Assembly: GCA_945787595.1 (NCBI GenBank)
Contig: CALZJV010000039.1
Location: forward strand, 1 to 44,221
Origin: an uncultured Desulfobacterales bacterium
GTDB taxonomy: Bacteria; Desulfobacterota; Desulfobacteria; Desulfobacterales; JAFDCJ01
DNA: 44,221 bases
Direction: 5' to 3'
Shown: positions 16,417 through 25,088 of the stretch, one piece after another
How the letters are laid out: every line of letters starts with the position of its first letter
Numbering within the stretch: the first letter of the stretch is position 1
Translations under genes and position numbers: made by a program
The notes under the pieces: model-generated
Told to the model about the DNA's origin: nothing
Seen by the model: the letters and a program-made list of their open reading frames with translations, nothing else
The model's database searches: none

Positions 16417-17853
16417 ATGAGCTTCCTTCGATCCGTCATCGCCGATGCACGTCCCCGCAAACCCATGTTTGAGTCTTCGAACAGCCCATCGGCGCTCACC
16501 GGAGCGAAGACTCGAGGATCGGGCGGGGATGTTTTCCGGGGCGAACCTTTTGCTGATTCAAGAGAAGACATTTCTAGAGTAGCAAATCGTCTGAGTCTGA
16601 TGGATGCGCACCGCATGGCTCACCGTCCTATCGACAGTTTTTCTGAATATGGGCCCGTTACATCCGGCCCCACTCACCATGGAGAATTAAATGGCTCCTT
16701 TTCAAAAGCTCAAAACGAGATCGGTATGGTTCCCGGTGCGGCCTTTGGAACCAATGATGACACCGATACGAGCAGGACATTGTCTGTGAACAGTCCAAAT
16801 GCGGAAGGTGGCAGCCAGCAAGGGCCTGAAACAGCGTTGCCGCGAAATGAGATGACATGGCATAACGATGACGCTTTGCCGGAGACAGATTCAAAACCAG
16901 AAAAGAGCCTGCATATTTCCGGTAGCCGTGAGCAGGATGGAGGGCGTACGTACATCTTGGATACGACCGAAAACCTATCGGACGGGGGTTGGGAGAGATC
17001 AGACAGCGAAACAGAACATTCGAAAGCGGTATTAACGACAAGAATTTCCGGGGTGGTTTTGCCGCAGCCTGAGACTAAGGTTCGCTTTGTAGTTGAAGCA
17101 GAAAAACATGGCCCTGCAAGCACAAATGGGGGGCAAGCCTCTGATACGCTGTCAGAGGACGCCGGCAATGCGGTGTTTTCACCGATCGCAATGGGTGAGC
17201 AGGATAAAGAAGAAGGGTATCTGGATGATGCAGAATTATCCGGCAAAGTTTCAGTCAAAGCTGAATTCTCCCGGCGGGCAGACTCCCCCAAGACCATTGG
17301 CAATAGGCAATCTTCAGCGCAAATGCCAACTGAAAGATACCGTCATGAGCAGATAGAAAAAACGGCTCATAAAGCAAGCCATCCGCTGCAAAAATCAACA
17401 GATGCCCCGCAAGTGTTGTCGGAAGTCCTTACAAAAGGTTCACTTCCGCAGGGTAAAGCAGTTACCGGAAACATTACGGAGAGGAAGGAAACTGCGGCTT
17501 TGCATAACACAGTGAATGATATTTTGACCAATGACATGGACTTAGGCTCCTTGTCACCATCGTCGGTGGCGGAAGCAGGACCGGAAAAAGCCGTAGCCAA
17601 GGTTGCCGCTCAAGCACGACCTGCCTCAGTTCAGGCAAGCGTGCTGCACCGCAATCCCATTTCTGACAACAACGGCAGACATACCGCGAAAGCTGCCTAT
17701 GGGGCATCCGTTGATGCATCTAAGGCTCCGGAGGTGAAGATCGGTCAGGTCGATGTTTTTATTGAGGCTCCTCAGCGCTCCGATCAACGTGGAACTGCGT
17801 CATCGCGTCCCTCGCTATCACTAGCGAGTCGGCACTATTTGAGGAGGCCCTGA
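16417..17853 (+). CDS. Long disordered protein, tape-measure candidate
   Basis: A 478-aa protein rich in Ser, Glu, Gly, Ala and Lys with almost no hydrophobic core, so it should be largely disordered. It starts at ATG 16417 behind a GGGGTG site. I recognise no domain. No gene resembling the Afp14 tape measure occurs elsewhere in the cluster. This one sits directly before the terminator and ATPase genes (Afp16 and Afp15), which in Afp lie next to the tape measure. At about 1.5 angstrom per residue it would specify a tube near 70 nm. The composition recalls flagellar hook-length proteins more than coiled-coil tape measures. The assignment is by elimination and synteny only. Confidence 0.45.
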   Translation: MSFLRSVIADARPRKPMFESSNSPSALTGAKTRGSGGDVFRGEPFADSREDISRVANRLSLMDAHRMAHRPIDSFSEYGPVTSGPTHHGELNGSFSKAQNEIGMVPGAAFGTNDDTDTSRTLSVNSPNAEGGSQQGPETALPRNEMTWHNDDALPETDSKPEKSLHISGSREQDGGRTYILDTTENLSDGGWERSDSETEHSKAVLTTRISGVVLPQPETKVRFVVEAEKHGPASTNGGQASDTLSEDAGNAVFSPIAMGEQDKEEGYLDDAELSGKVSVKAEFSRRADSPKTIGNRQSSAQMPTERYRHEQIEKTAHKASHPLQKSTDAPQVLSEVLTKGSLPQGKAVTGNITERKETAALHNTVNDILTNDMDLGSLSPSSVAEAGPEKAVAKVAAQARPASVQASVLHRNPISDNNGRHTAKAAYGASVDASKAPEVKIGQVDVFIEAPQRSDQRGTASSRPSLSLASRHYLRRP

Positions 17854-19007
17854 TGCTGCCGGCCAGTTCATTATCCAGGGCAGCGTACGGCTTGCGCGAT
17901 TTATTGATGAAGCATATTGATGAATTCGACAATATCGATCGCATTAAAATAGGACATCCCGGTGATACGATTAAAGATCTGGAAGATGTTGACGAGAATT
18001 GCCTCAATCTGTTTTTCTTTGATGTGAATTATGATGGATATCCTGCTGACGGGACGAGTGAAAATCCGTTTTATGTGCGGTTGCATTGCCTGATTACCGC
18101 AGTAGGCCATAAAACCAATGAACCTGAAGCGGTTGGCAGCAACAATAATCGAGATGTTAGTAAGGGCGAAAATGAATTGAGGCTGATTGGCGAAGTGATG
18201 CGTATCCTGCATGAACAGCCGGTGCTTTCGGTCGACGATGACGATCATAATGAAATTGCCCAGCTTCAGGTCGTGCCGTACACCATGAACTTAGATAACC
18301 TCAATCATATATGGTCAACGCAGAGTGATACCTCATACCGCTTATCGGTGGCCTACGAAATGGCATTGGCGCCTGTTCCTCACACGTTACCTTCGAACCC
18401 GTCACCCTTGGTCGGCGACTCCCAGATGGTCTCCTGGGGCGCAATGACACGACCGCCCGAGAAAGAAAAAGATGGCGCCATCAGCCTGAAACCAATCGTT
18501 GAGTATCTTGAAATTGATACAACCAGCGAAGATTGGATGCCACATATCTGCCTCGTCGAACAGATTAATGCTTCTGAGAACAAACTCCATTACGTGTTTA
18601 AGGTCGATGGAAATCTTGATGAAACTTTGGATATTCTGATTGCCGGTCGAAACAATGGAAAAGTGAAGCTGGTTTGGAATGTCTGGCGAAGAAAAACGGA
18701 TAACAGCATTGTGGCCTGGAAAGAGGATATTCCTGACAGCGTGCCGCCAGCAGAGAAGGAGATAAAAGACGATCCGGAACCATCCGACCCGTTTTTCCCG
18801 AACCGAATTGATCCCGACGACATCGATTCCCGAAGAATCTTCAATGTTAAATTGCCGGACGATGTAAAAGACAGTGATACGAAAACATGGCAGGCCATGC
18901 TGCATGCCATTCACGAATGGAATCATGAGGAGCCTGCCGACAGTGGAGAATTTAAAACCACGCTCATTAAAAGTAATTCGGTCCTTCTTTACGGAGAGGG
19001 ATCGTGA
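17853..19007 (+). CDS. Tail terminator protein (DUF4255/Pvc16 family)
   Basis: A 384-aa protein whose first ~185 residues match the Pvc16/Afp16 N-terminal domain (DUF4255). The match includes LPASSLSRAAYGLRDLLMKH, LNLFFFDVNYDGYPADGT, FYVRLHCLITAVG, ENELRLIGEVMRILHEQPVL and STQSDTSYRLSVAYEMALAP. This protein caps the end of the tube and sheath, sets particle length and interacts with the ATPase. Residues 200-384 form an acidic extension not typical of the minimal family. The start overlaps the preceding stop (TGATG) with GAGGAGG upstream, and the ATPase gene overlaps its end by four bases (GTGA), consistent with coupled translation. Confidence 0.88.
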   Translation: MLPASSLSRAAYGLRDLLMKHIDEFDNIDRIKIGHPGDTIKDLEDVDENCLNLFFFDVNYDGYPADGTSENPFYVRLHCLITAVGHKTNEPEAVGSNNNRDVSKGENELRLIGEVMRILHEQPVLSVDDDDHNEIAQLQVVPYTMNLDNLNHIWSTQSDTSYRLSVAYEMALAPVPHTLPSNPSPLVGDSQMVSWGAMTRPPEKEKDGAISLKPIVEYLEIDTTSEDWMPHICLVEQINASENKLHYVFKVDGNLDETLDILIAGRNNGKVKLVWNVWRRKTDNSIVAWKEDIPDSVPPAEKEIKDDPEPSDPFFPNRIDPDDIDSRRIFNVKLPDDVKDSDTKTWQAMLHAIHEWNHEEPADSGEFKTTLIKSNSVLLYGEGS

Positions 19008-20335
19008 ACCCAATGCCTTCTCTTGCCCCGGAATGGGAACGCATTGACTTGTTAGGCGCCTGTTTGAGTGCCGCCAGGAGGGGGGCAGATATTCCGCAGG
19101 AGATGGGACAGCGTCTTGGTGTTGTGCAGCAGGAGGTGCGTGCGATACGGCAGGGTGATCCATGGCGCTCTGTTGTGGCTGAGTTCGGTTTTGAACCGCT
19201 GGATCAGGATATTCTCGCCTGCAGTCTGGCGCCAGAGGCTGAACCGAGACTGGGGTGGATGTATCAGGAACTGCAGCCTGGCATTGCTTCACCCTATCCA
19301 ACGCCGGCATTGATACGCGAAATGTTTGTTATGAATACCGAAGAGTCCTTCATGTTCAACCGACGACTCAGGCAGGACTCGCCATTGCTGAGAAGCGGCA
19401 TGATTGAAGGGCATTCTTCGAGCCTCTTTCAGCCTATCCGCCCCACCTCGCGCGCATGTGCAGGACTGTTTGGCTGGCCGCTAACAGATTCCGTTGTGGT
19501 GCCCGGTGCGGTGGAGGTCCCACTGAGAGCCACATGGGACGACCTCGTTTTACCCAATCACTGCATTAAAAACCTGCGTGAATTTATCCTGTGGGTAACC
19601 CATCGACGGCAAGTCGAACGTGATTGGGGCGGTCGCGTTACGGGTGGGCCGATCGCGCTGTTTTCCGGCCCTGCGGGCACCGGGAAAACCCATGCTTCGG
19701 AGGTGGTTGCGAATGCACTGGGCTGGCCGCTTTTCCGTGTTGACCTGGGTCTTCTGGTCAGTAAATACATCGGCGAAACGGAAAAAAATCTCAATGCCCT
19801 GTTTGATGCTGCCGATGGCAAATCCGTCGTGCTGTTATTCGATGAAGCCGACAGCCTGTTCAGCAAGCGTGGTGAGGTGAAAGAGGCCCGGGATCGTTAT
19901 GCCAACATGGAAGTCAGCCACCTTCTTTCTCGCATCGAGCGACATCGGGGACCATGCATTCTGACCTCCAACCTGCGTCAACACATCGACTCGGCGTTTA
20001 CGCGACGGTTTCAGATGGTTATCGACTTTCCGCGTCCGGATGCGGCTGCCAGGGCTGAATTATGGCGTATGCATATTCCCCCGCAGGCGCCACTTGATCC
20101 CGCGGTAGAGCCTGAATTGCTTGGTCGGGAGTTCAACCTTAGTGGCGGACAGATCCGAAATGCCGCTTTACATGCAGCATTCCTCGCAGCAGGCGAGTCC
20201 TCGCCCATCGGGTTGGCTCATATTGCCAGCGCCGTAAGGACAGAATTTGTGAAAAAGGGTGGCGAGCTGTCTTCAGCAAGCCTGGGGAAACTGGCCGCTC
20301 ACCTTCCGTTAGAGGTAAAAGATGATTCAGATTGA
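19004..20335 (+). CDS. AAA+ ATPase of the injection system (Afp15/Pvc15-like)
   Basis: A 443-aa ATPase conserved in essentially all eCIS clusters and thought to remodel or load particle components. It starts at GTG 19004, overlapping the preceding stop. Walker A GPAGTGKT begins near residue 223 and Walker B LLFDEADSLF near 277. The characteristic sequence SKRGEVKEARDRYANMEVSHL follows, then sensor-1 CILTSNLRQHID and the arginine-finger region SAFTRRFQMVIDFPRPDAAA. The C-terminal lid contains LSGGQIRNAALHAAFLA. The N-terminal 180 residues form a separate domain, probably for substrate or partner recognition. Confidence 0.92.
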   Translation: MNPMPSLAPEWERIDLLGACLSAARRGADIPQEMGQRLGVVQQEVRAIRQGDPWRSVVAEFGFEPLDQDILACSLAPEAEPRLGWMYQELQPGIASPYPTPALIREMFVMNTEESFMFNRRLRQDSPLLRSGMIEGHSSSLFQPIRPTSRACAGLFGWPLTDSVVVPGAVEVPLRATWDDLVLPNHCIKNLREFILWVTHRRQVERDWGGRVTGGPIALFSGPAGTGKTHASEVVANALGWPLFRVDLGLLVSKYIGETEKNLNALFDAADGKSVVLLFDEADSLFSKRGEVKEARDRYANMEVSHLLSRIERHRGPCILTSNLRQHIDSAFTRRFQMVIDFPRPDAAARAELWRMHIPPQAPLDPAVEPELLGREFNLSGGQIRNAALHAAFLAAGESSPIGLAHIASAVRTEFVKKGGELSSASLGKLAAHLPLEVKDDSD

Positions 20336-20555
20336 ACGGATACGCATGCATCTGCCGGCCGGATTTGAGCATCGTGCGACCTCAATTGCCCGTCGGGTAG
20401 GTGATGTGCTGGCGAAACAGCATATCTCACTGGATGTATCGCTCGAATCCGTTTCAATTACCCCCCAGCGGATATCGGCGGGCACTCCTGATGTTGCGAT
20501 CGCAAATTTGATTGTTGAGCAGATTGTTGCCAGTTATGGAGGGAGACAATCATGA
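20322..20555 (+). CDS. Small hypothetical eCIS protein
   Basis: A 77-aa protein starting inside the end of the ATPase gene (ATG 20322, 14-base overlap, with AGAGG upstream) and ending in an ATGA overlap with the next gene. No cysteines or hydrophobic segment. The sequence MIQIERIRMHLPAGFEHRAT followed by a helix and a SVSITPQRIS strand suggests a compact alpha/beta fold. Small proteins at this position are common in related clusters, but I cannot name this one. Tight coupling to both neighbours supports it being a real structural or assembly component. Confidence 0.7.
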   Translation: MIQIERIRMHLPAGFEHRATSIARRVGDVLAKQHISLDVSLESVSITPQRISAGTPDVAIANLIVEQIVASYGGRQS

Positions 20556-21223
20556 ATACACCTGTGGCGACCGGCAACTATTCCCACCTGAAGGTGACGC
20601 GCGGCGTGCTGAAAGAGCACACCGGTGGGGATAATCCCCTTGAACTGCATTTTGAATTCAATCCCTCCACGATTACCCGTTCACGGGCTATCGAGATCAG
20701 TTTTGGCGAAGGCCAGGCGACAGCCGGTGGAAGAGACTTCACTGGTACCAGTGAAATTGCACGGGTAGCGCAGGGTGCGACCGTAAAAGCGGAAAGTTTC
20801 ACGGTAAAGATTTTACTCGATGCGACCGACCGCATGAATTCCGGTGACTCTGACGCACAGTCAAAAGGGGTTCAGCCGGAGCTGGATATTTTATACAGCA
20901 TGGTTGAGCCGAAGCTGCAGGCCCCTGACGGCGCATCGACCCTGGCAGCGCTTTCAGCGGATTCCGCTGATGCTCAGCCGTATCCGTCTGTGCTGCTGTT
21001 TTCATGGGGAGAGCAGGTGTTGCCGGTGTTCATGACTCAGGTCCAGTTCGAGGTAAAAGCCTTTCTGCCATCGCTGCTTCCCTATCGCGCCGAAGCCACG
21101 CTCACTTTGCAGGTGATTCAGAGCAGGAATGACTATTACACCCCTGAGATAGAACGCATGTTTTCGTCAGCACAAAATGCCGTGGGTTCGCTCCAGGGCT
21201 ATCAGGACATTGGGGAGACGTGA
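20552..21223 (+). CDS. Afp7-like tube-adaptor protein (CIS tube family)
   Basis: A 223-aa protein resembling the N-terminal domain of Afp7/Pvc7. In those proteins a tube-like domain starts the tube on the baseplate hub, followed by a LysM domain. Family features are LELHFEFNPSTITRSRAIEI, a central AESFTVKILLDATD strand pair, PSVLLFSWG and the C-terminal ..LPYRAEATLTLQVIQ. The LysM part is encoded separately by the next gene, so an ancestral two-domain gene is split here or was never fused. ATGA overlap with the preceding gene; ribosome site GGAGGGA. Confidence 0.78.
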   Translation: MNTPVATGNYSHLKVTRGVLKEHTGGDNPLELHFEFNPSTITRSRAIEISFGEGQATAGGRDFTGTSEIARVAQGATVKAESFTVKILLDATDRMNSGDSDAQSKGVQPELDILYSMVEPKLQAPDGASTLAALSADSADAQPYPSVLLFSWGEQVLPVFMTQVQFEVKAFLPSLLPYRAEATLTLQVIQSRNDYYTPEIERMFSSAQNAVGSLQGYQDIGET

Positions 21224-21257
21224 TGCTGAATCATTCTATATATATCCGGGGTCGACA

Positions 21258-21563
21258 ATGTCGCTAAAAGGATCGCGCTATCAAAATACCCTGTCGTTTT
21301 CCGCAGAAAATGGTCAGTTGCCCGTGTTTGAGGGCCTTCGATCTCGGACCATTGGTCAGGCAACCGGTGTGCTCGAGTATATTGTGAAGGAAGATGACCG
21401 CCTGGATCTGCTTGCGCTTTATTTTTACGTCGATAGCCGCAAATGGTGGCGTATTCTGGATGCCAACCCCGAAATTGTTTTTGGCGCCGATCTGACACTA
21501 AGTGAATATATCGGTGAAACCATCCTGATTCCCAGGGCGACAGAAGCCGGAGCCGGCCGATGA
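21258..21563 (+). CDS. LysM-like small baseplate protein
   Basis: A 101-aa protein. The ATG at 21258 has GGGG upstream, while an earlier in-frame ATG at 21177 would overlap the previous gene by 47 bases. The core VLEYIVKEDDRLDLLALYFY..RKWWRILDANPEI.FGADL..GETILIP is the LysM-like pattern of phage tail protein X. It is the usual C-terminal part of Afp7, attaching the tube to the baseplate. It ends in an ATGA overlap with the hub gene. Confidence 0.75.
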   Translation: MSLKGSRYQNTLSFSAENGQLPVFEGLRSRTIGQATGVLEYIVKEDDRLDLLALYFYVDSRKWWRILDANPEIVFGADLTLSEYIGETILIPRATEAGAGR

Positions 21564-22678
21564 GCAACTCACAGGATTTCCGGCAGCCTGCGCAGTGCAG
21601 GATTACCGTGGATGAAGAAGAAATTTCAGAACTGGCTCCCTATCTTGTTGAAGCGACTGTCGAAACGGCCAGAAAAGAACCTTCCGTCTGCACACTTGTG
21701 TTCGACACGGTTCGGTTAGAGGATGAAACCTGGCAGATTCAGGATGCCGGCATCTTCCTGCCCTGGAAACCATTCAAAATCGAAGCCAATTTTGGCGACT
21801 ATTCCGAGGAAGTGATGCGCGGTTATATCAAGGAAGTCAGGGCCGATACACCGGAGCAGATGGGCAATGCCAAAGTGATTGTCTTCTGTCAGGACGAGAG
21901 CCTGCTGCTGGATCGCGAACATATCCGTAAGGCATGGTCCAGGGAAGATGAAACAATGACCGATGGAGAAATCGCTAGCGAAATTGCCGGTAGCAATTTC
22001 GATGTCGATAGCGAAGACGGTTTAACCAATATCAGCCTCAATCAGGATTGCACCAGCATTCAGTTTCTACGCGATCGGGCCGAGGCAAACGGATATGAAT
22101 GTTACACCCGAGCTGGAACCCTCTATTTCAAACCCGCGCAACTGGATGAAGACCCTCAGCCATCGATCATGGTTTATAAAGGGGAGCGCTCCAATTGCCT
22201 GCGCTTTTCAATCCAGCATGACGGGCACAAACCTGACGAGATAAGCCTGGTCCGGGCAGCAGAGACCGGAACCGAACCTGAGCAGGAGACTTTCAGGCCG
22301 GACCTGACATTGCTCGGTGATGCCGCCGCAACCAGTGAAAGCATGGGGCTCGATCCATTTGTCTGGCAAATGCCCCGTCCGGCCGGAAGTTCCCTGGAAG
22401 AAGCGAAAGCAAGGGCACAGGCCAAGGCCAATGAAAACGCGTGGAAAATTATGGCTGACGGAGAGCTGGACGGCTCACTCTACGGCCATGTGTTGCTGAC
22501 ACATAAGCCGGTTGGGGTTTATGGAGTTGGCGATACCTACGGCGGCTTGTATTACGTGGATAAGGTAACCCATATTTTTGCCCAAAGCGGCTACCGTCAG
22601 TCCTTCAGGTTGCTGCGCAATGCAACCAGACAGAATACAGAACCCGAAAGCAGCGATGCACTGGCGGGTGTGAGGTAA
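21560..22678 (+). CDS. Baseplate hub protein (late control gene D-like)
   Basis: A 372-aa protein of the gpD/VgrG N-terminal type that forms the trimeric hub. It opens with QPAQCRITVDEEEISELAPYL and contains SIQFLRDRAEANGYECYTRAGTLYFKPAQ, diagnostic of this family. The C-terminal half includes ARAQAKANENAWKIMADGEL..SLYGHVLL and GVGDTYGGLYYVDKVTHIFA. In Afp8 and VgrG the hub and spike are fused; here the spike is the next gene. Start overlaps the preceding stop (ATGA). Confidence 0.87.
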   Translation: MSNSQDFRQPAQCRITVDEEEISELAPYLVEATVETARKEPSVCTLVFDTVRLEDETWQIQDAGIFLPWKPFKIEANFGDYSEEVMRGYIKEVRADTPEQMGNAKVIVFCQDESLLLDREHIRKAWSREDETMTDGEIASEIAGSNFDVDSEDGLTNISLNQDCTSIQFLRDRAEANGYECYTRAGTLYFKPAQLDEDPQPSIMVYKGERSNCLRFSIQHDGHKPDEISLVRAAETGTEPEQETFRPDLTLLGDAAATSESMGLDPFVWQMPRPAGSSLEEAKARAQAKANENAWKIMADGELDGSLYGHVLLTHKPVGVYGVGDTYGGLYYVDKVTHIFAQSGYRQSFRLLRNATRQNTEPESSDALAGVR

Positions 22679-22680
22679 AT

Positions 22681-23502
22681 GTGGAAGAGACCGTAATTCG
22701 CCTGGCCCGATTCATCGATGAAAAGCGCTTTGGAAAGTTTCGCGCAATTGTCGCAGACAACAAGGATCCGCAAAAACGAGGTCGTCTCAAGCTCCTGATA
22801 CCCTCGGTACTGGCCGATCAGGAGTCCGATTGGGCACTGCCCTGTCTGCCCTATGGCGGGATTGATCAGCAGGGGATGTTTTTCGTGCCCGAAATAGATG
22901 CCCAGGTATGGATAGAGTTCGAAGAGGGCGATATCAGCAGACCGATCTGGGTGGGAACCTTCTGGCAGCAGGAAAGCGATACGCCGGAAGACGCGGCCAA
23001 GGAGGAACCGACGACGCGTCTTTTCCAGACCAAGTCCGGACACATTCTGCAGTTTGATGATGAAGAAGGTCAGGAGCAGTTTCGCTTATTTCATCCGGCA
23101 GATGCCGAGATGCTGATCGATAAAAACGGTACGATATCGTTGACGGATACATCCGGCGCGGTTTTAAAAATGGATGCGGAAAATAGTGAAATCATTATTG
23201 AAGATGCGAATGGAAACATCTTGACCATGAATAGTTCCGGAACAAAAGTTGAAGACGCCAATGGCAATGTTATTGAAATGGCCGCAGCCGGAATTACCGC
23301 AGAAGCGCCGAAAATTGTCATCAAGGGTGGTCAGGTGCATCTCGGTGACGAAGGGGGGGAACCTGTTATTAAGGGACAAAGTTTTCTAGGTATGTTTGCC
23401 ACCCATATTCATACTGTGGCGCCGGTCGTGGGTGGGCCAACCTCACCACCAATACCGCAGGGAGAGATGAGTACGCTCTCAACAACGGTGAAGACCATAT
23501 GA
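22681..23502 (+). CDS. Spike protein (gp5/VgrG C-terminal-like)
   Basis: A 273-aa spike starting at GTG 22681. Residues 20-110 form the OB-fold domain of gp5/gpV proteins (FRAIVADNKDPQKRGRLKLL.., PCLPYGGIDQQGMFFVPEID, WIEFEEGDISRPIWVGTFW). The region from about 120 to 230 has repeating short segments (GHILQFDDEEG, SGAVLKMDAENS, NGNILTMNSSG, NGNVIEMAAAG) that build the triangular beta-helix needle. The end KGQSFLGMFATHIHTVAP is typical of spike tips. No PAAR-tip gene was found in the cluster, so the tip may be unsharpened or encoded elsewhere. Confidence 0.88.
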   Translation: MEETVIRLARFIDEKRFGKFRAIVADNKDPQKRGRLKLLIPSVLADQESDWALPCLPYGGIDQQGMFFVPEIDAQVWIEFEEGDISRPIWVGTFWQQESDTPEDAAKEEPTTRLFQTKSGHILQFDDEEGQEQFRLFHPADAEMLIDKNGTISLTDTSGAVLKMDAENSEIIIEDANGNILTMNSSGTKVEDANGNVIEMAAAGITAEAPKIVIKGGQVHLGDEGGEPVIKGQSFLGMFATHIHTVAPVVGGPTSPPIPQGEMSTLSTTVKTI

Positions 23503-23512
23503 GGAGCGTTGA

Positions 23513-23905
23513 ATGCCGGGTTTAAGCGAATCGCAGTATCTGAGGTTTCCGTTTAATGTCGGTATTGACGGGCCGCAGACCAGCGCACGTTCCGAACATG
23601 TGCGTGAGCAGATCGAGCAGGTGCTGTTTACCAGCCCGAAGGAGCGGGTATTCCGTCCGGAGTTTGGTGTCGGCATACGCAGGTTGGTTTTTGAGCCCAA
23701 TAATGCGGCGCTGTGGAACATCACGCACAAACAACTCAGCGCTTCTCTATCCTCGGCATTACAGGGCGAGGTCGACCCGAAGACGCTTGAAATTAAAATC
23801 GATCATGCGGATGGCAAGCTGATTATCCTGATTTCCTACATGCTTGCAGCTATCAACAGGCAGGAGTCACAGACAATTACAGTTGGGGGACAAAGCAGTG
23901 GCTGA
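23513..23905 (+). CDS. Baseplate wedge protein gp25-like
   Basis: A 130-aa protein of the gp25/gpW family (Afp9-like). The diagnostic segment is VREQIEQVLFTSPKERVFRPEFGVGIRRLVFEP (quoted in part), preceded by RFPFNVGIDGPQ. The wedge protein links baseplate to the sheath. Ribosome site GAGGAG lies upstream; the next gene starts at a GTG inside its last codons. Confidence 0.88.
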   Translation: MPGLSESQYLRFPFNVGIDGPQTSARSEHVREQIEQVLFTSPKERVFRPEFGVGIRRLVFEPNNAALWNITHKQLSASLSSALQGEVDPKTLEIKIDHADGKLIILISYMLAAINRQESQTITVGGQSSG

Positions 23906-25088
23906 TTCGCCGCATATGGAACTTCGCTTTGAGGGCAGCTGCCCCGATTGCGGTGTGCGCGAGGTGCATCTGCCTGCCTCATTGCCCGTGACGGGGGACG
24001 ATTTTGATTGGCGGGTTCGGGATTACGATGGCTTCCGTATGTTTATGCTGGAGGAGTTATCAGCCCGTTTTCCGGAGCGTAAACGCTGGACGCCGGCCGA
24101 TCTGGAAGTTGTTCTGGTTGAGGTGATGGCAACCATTCTGGACCAGTTGTCGGATATGCTGGACAGAGTGGCGGCCGAAGCCTTTCTCGAGAGCGCCAGA
24201 CGGCCGCAAACGGTTCGTCAATTGCTGAATTTTATCGGCTATGATGCTGTTGCTGTAGCCAAGAGCAAAGATCAGATTCCAGGCAAGGAAGGTGATGCTG
24301 CGGTAACAGCACTTGAAGATTACTGGCGCAGTCATCCCCATGCCATGGAGCAGGCCAAACGCGCCGGCCCATGGGATATTCATACCCAGAAGCGTATGGT
24401 TACGACCGATGACTATGCACTGCGTCTGCGTGAACACCCGCTCGTAGTAAATGCCCATGCCTGGACCGCGTGGAGCGGTTCATGGTTGACGATGCATCTG
24501 GCCGTGATTGCATGGGGAAATATGATATTGGATTCGGGACCTGAAGGTACGCCCCTGGTCGAATTTCCCCAGGAACTGAAAGACAAAGTCGTCAATTTTC
24601 ACGAGGCTGTCGGGCTCACTCCGCCGAATCTGGAGTCCTCGCCGCTGCCGAGTGTGCGCATGATTTTACGGCCCTACATCGATGCCCATCGGATGGCCGG
24701 TCAGGAAGTCATCCTGCAGGATCCGGTATACGTCGGTATCTACATGTCCATCTCGGTCAAAATCGGACCCAATCATTTTCAGTCTGAAATACGCCACGCC
24801 ATTGCCCAGGCTCTCGGTCGTGGCCCCGAAGGTTTCTTTGAGCCCGGAGAACTCGGATTCGGGGAGGATCTATATGCCAGTGATGTGATCGAAGTATTGA
24901 TGGCTCTGGATGGAATCGAGCACGTCTGCCTGAATCGTTTCAAGCGCATCGGCAGCCAATTTTCGGATCGTACAGAGGCCGGCTTTATTTTTCTGGATGG
25001 GTTGGAGGTTGCGCTTTGCAATAACGATGGCAGCGATCCGTCCAAAGGTTATTACCGGCTCGAGTTGCATGGAGGGCGCCGGGGATGA
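23898..25088 (+). CDS. Baseplate J-like wedge protein 1 (Afp11-like)
   Basis: A 396-aa baseplate protein. GTG 23898 has GGGGGA eight bases upstream and is preferred to a distant ATG at 23844. A CPDC pair lies in the N-terminal segment LRFEGSCPDCGVREVHLP. Family features follow: DDFDWRVRDYDGFRMFMLEEL, TPADLEVVLVEVMATILDQL, ESARRPQTVRQLLNFIGY, RMVTTDDYALRLREHPLV and the C-terminal ..PGELGFGEDLYASDVIEVLMA. It pairs with the larger J-like protein encoded next to form the wedges around the hub. ATGA overlap with the next gene. Confidence 0.85.
   Translation: MADSPHMELRFEGSCPDCGVREVHLPASLPVTGDDFDWRVRDYDGFRMFMLEELSARFPERKRWTPADLEVVLVEVMATILDQLSDMLDRVAAEAFLESARRPQTVRQLLNFIGYDAVAVAKSKDQIPGKEGDAAVTALEDYWRSHPHAMEQAKRAGPWDIHTQKRMVTTDDYALRLREHPLVVNAHAWTAWSGSWLTMHLAVIAWGNMILDSGPEGTPLVEFPQELKDKVVNFHEAVGLTPPNLESSPLPSVRMILRPYIDAHRMAGQEVILQDPVYVGIYMSISVKIGPNHFQSEIRHAIAQALGRGPEGFFEPGELGFGEDLYASDVIEVLMALDGIEHVCLNRFKRIGSQFSDRTEAGFIFLDGLEVALCNNDGSDPSKGYYRLELHGGRRG

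Noticed and set aside
22681..23502. Type VI secretion
   Set aside because: No TssJLM membrane complex, TssB/C pair or ClpV; the sheath is a single phage-like protein and the ATPase is Afp15-like.
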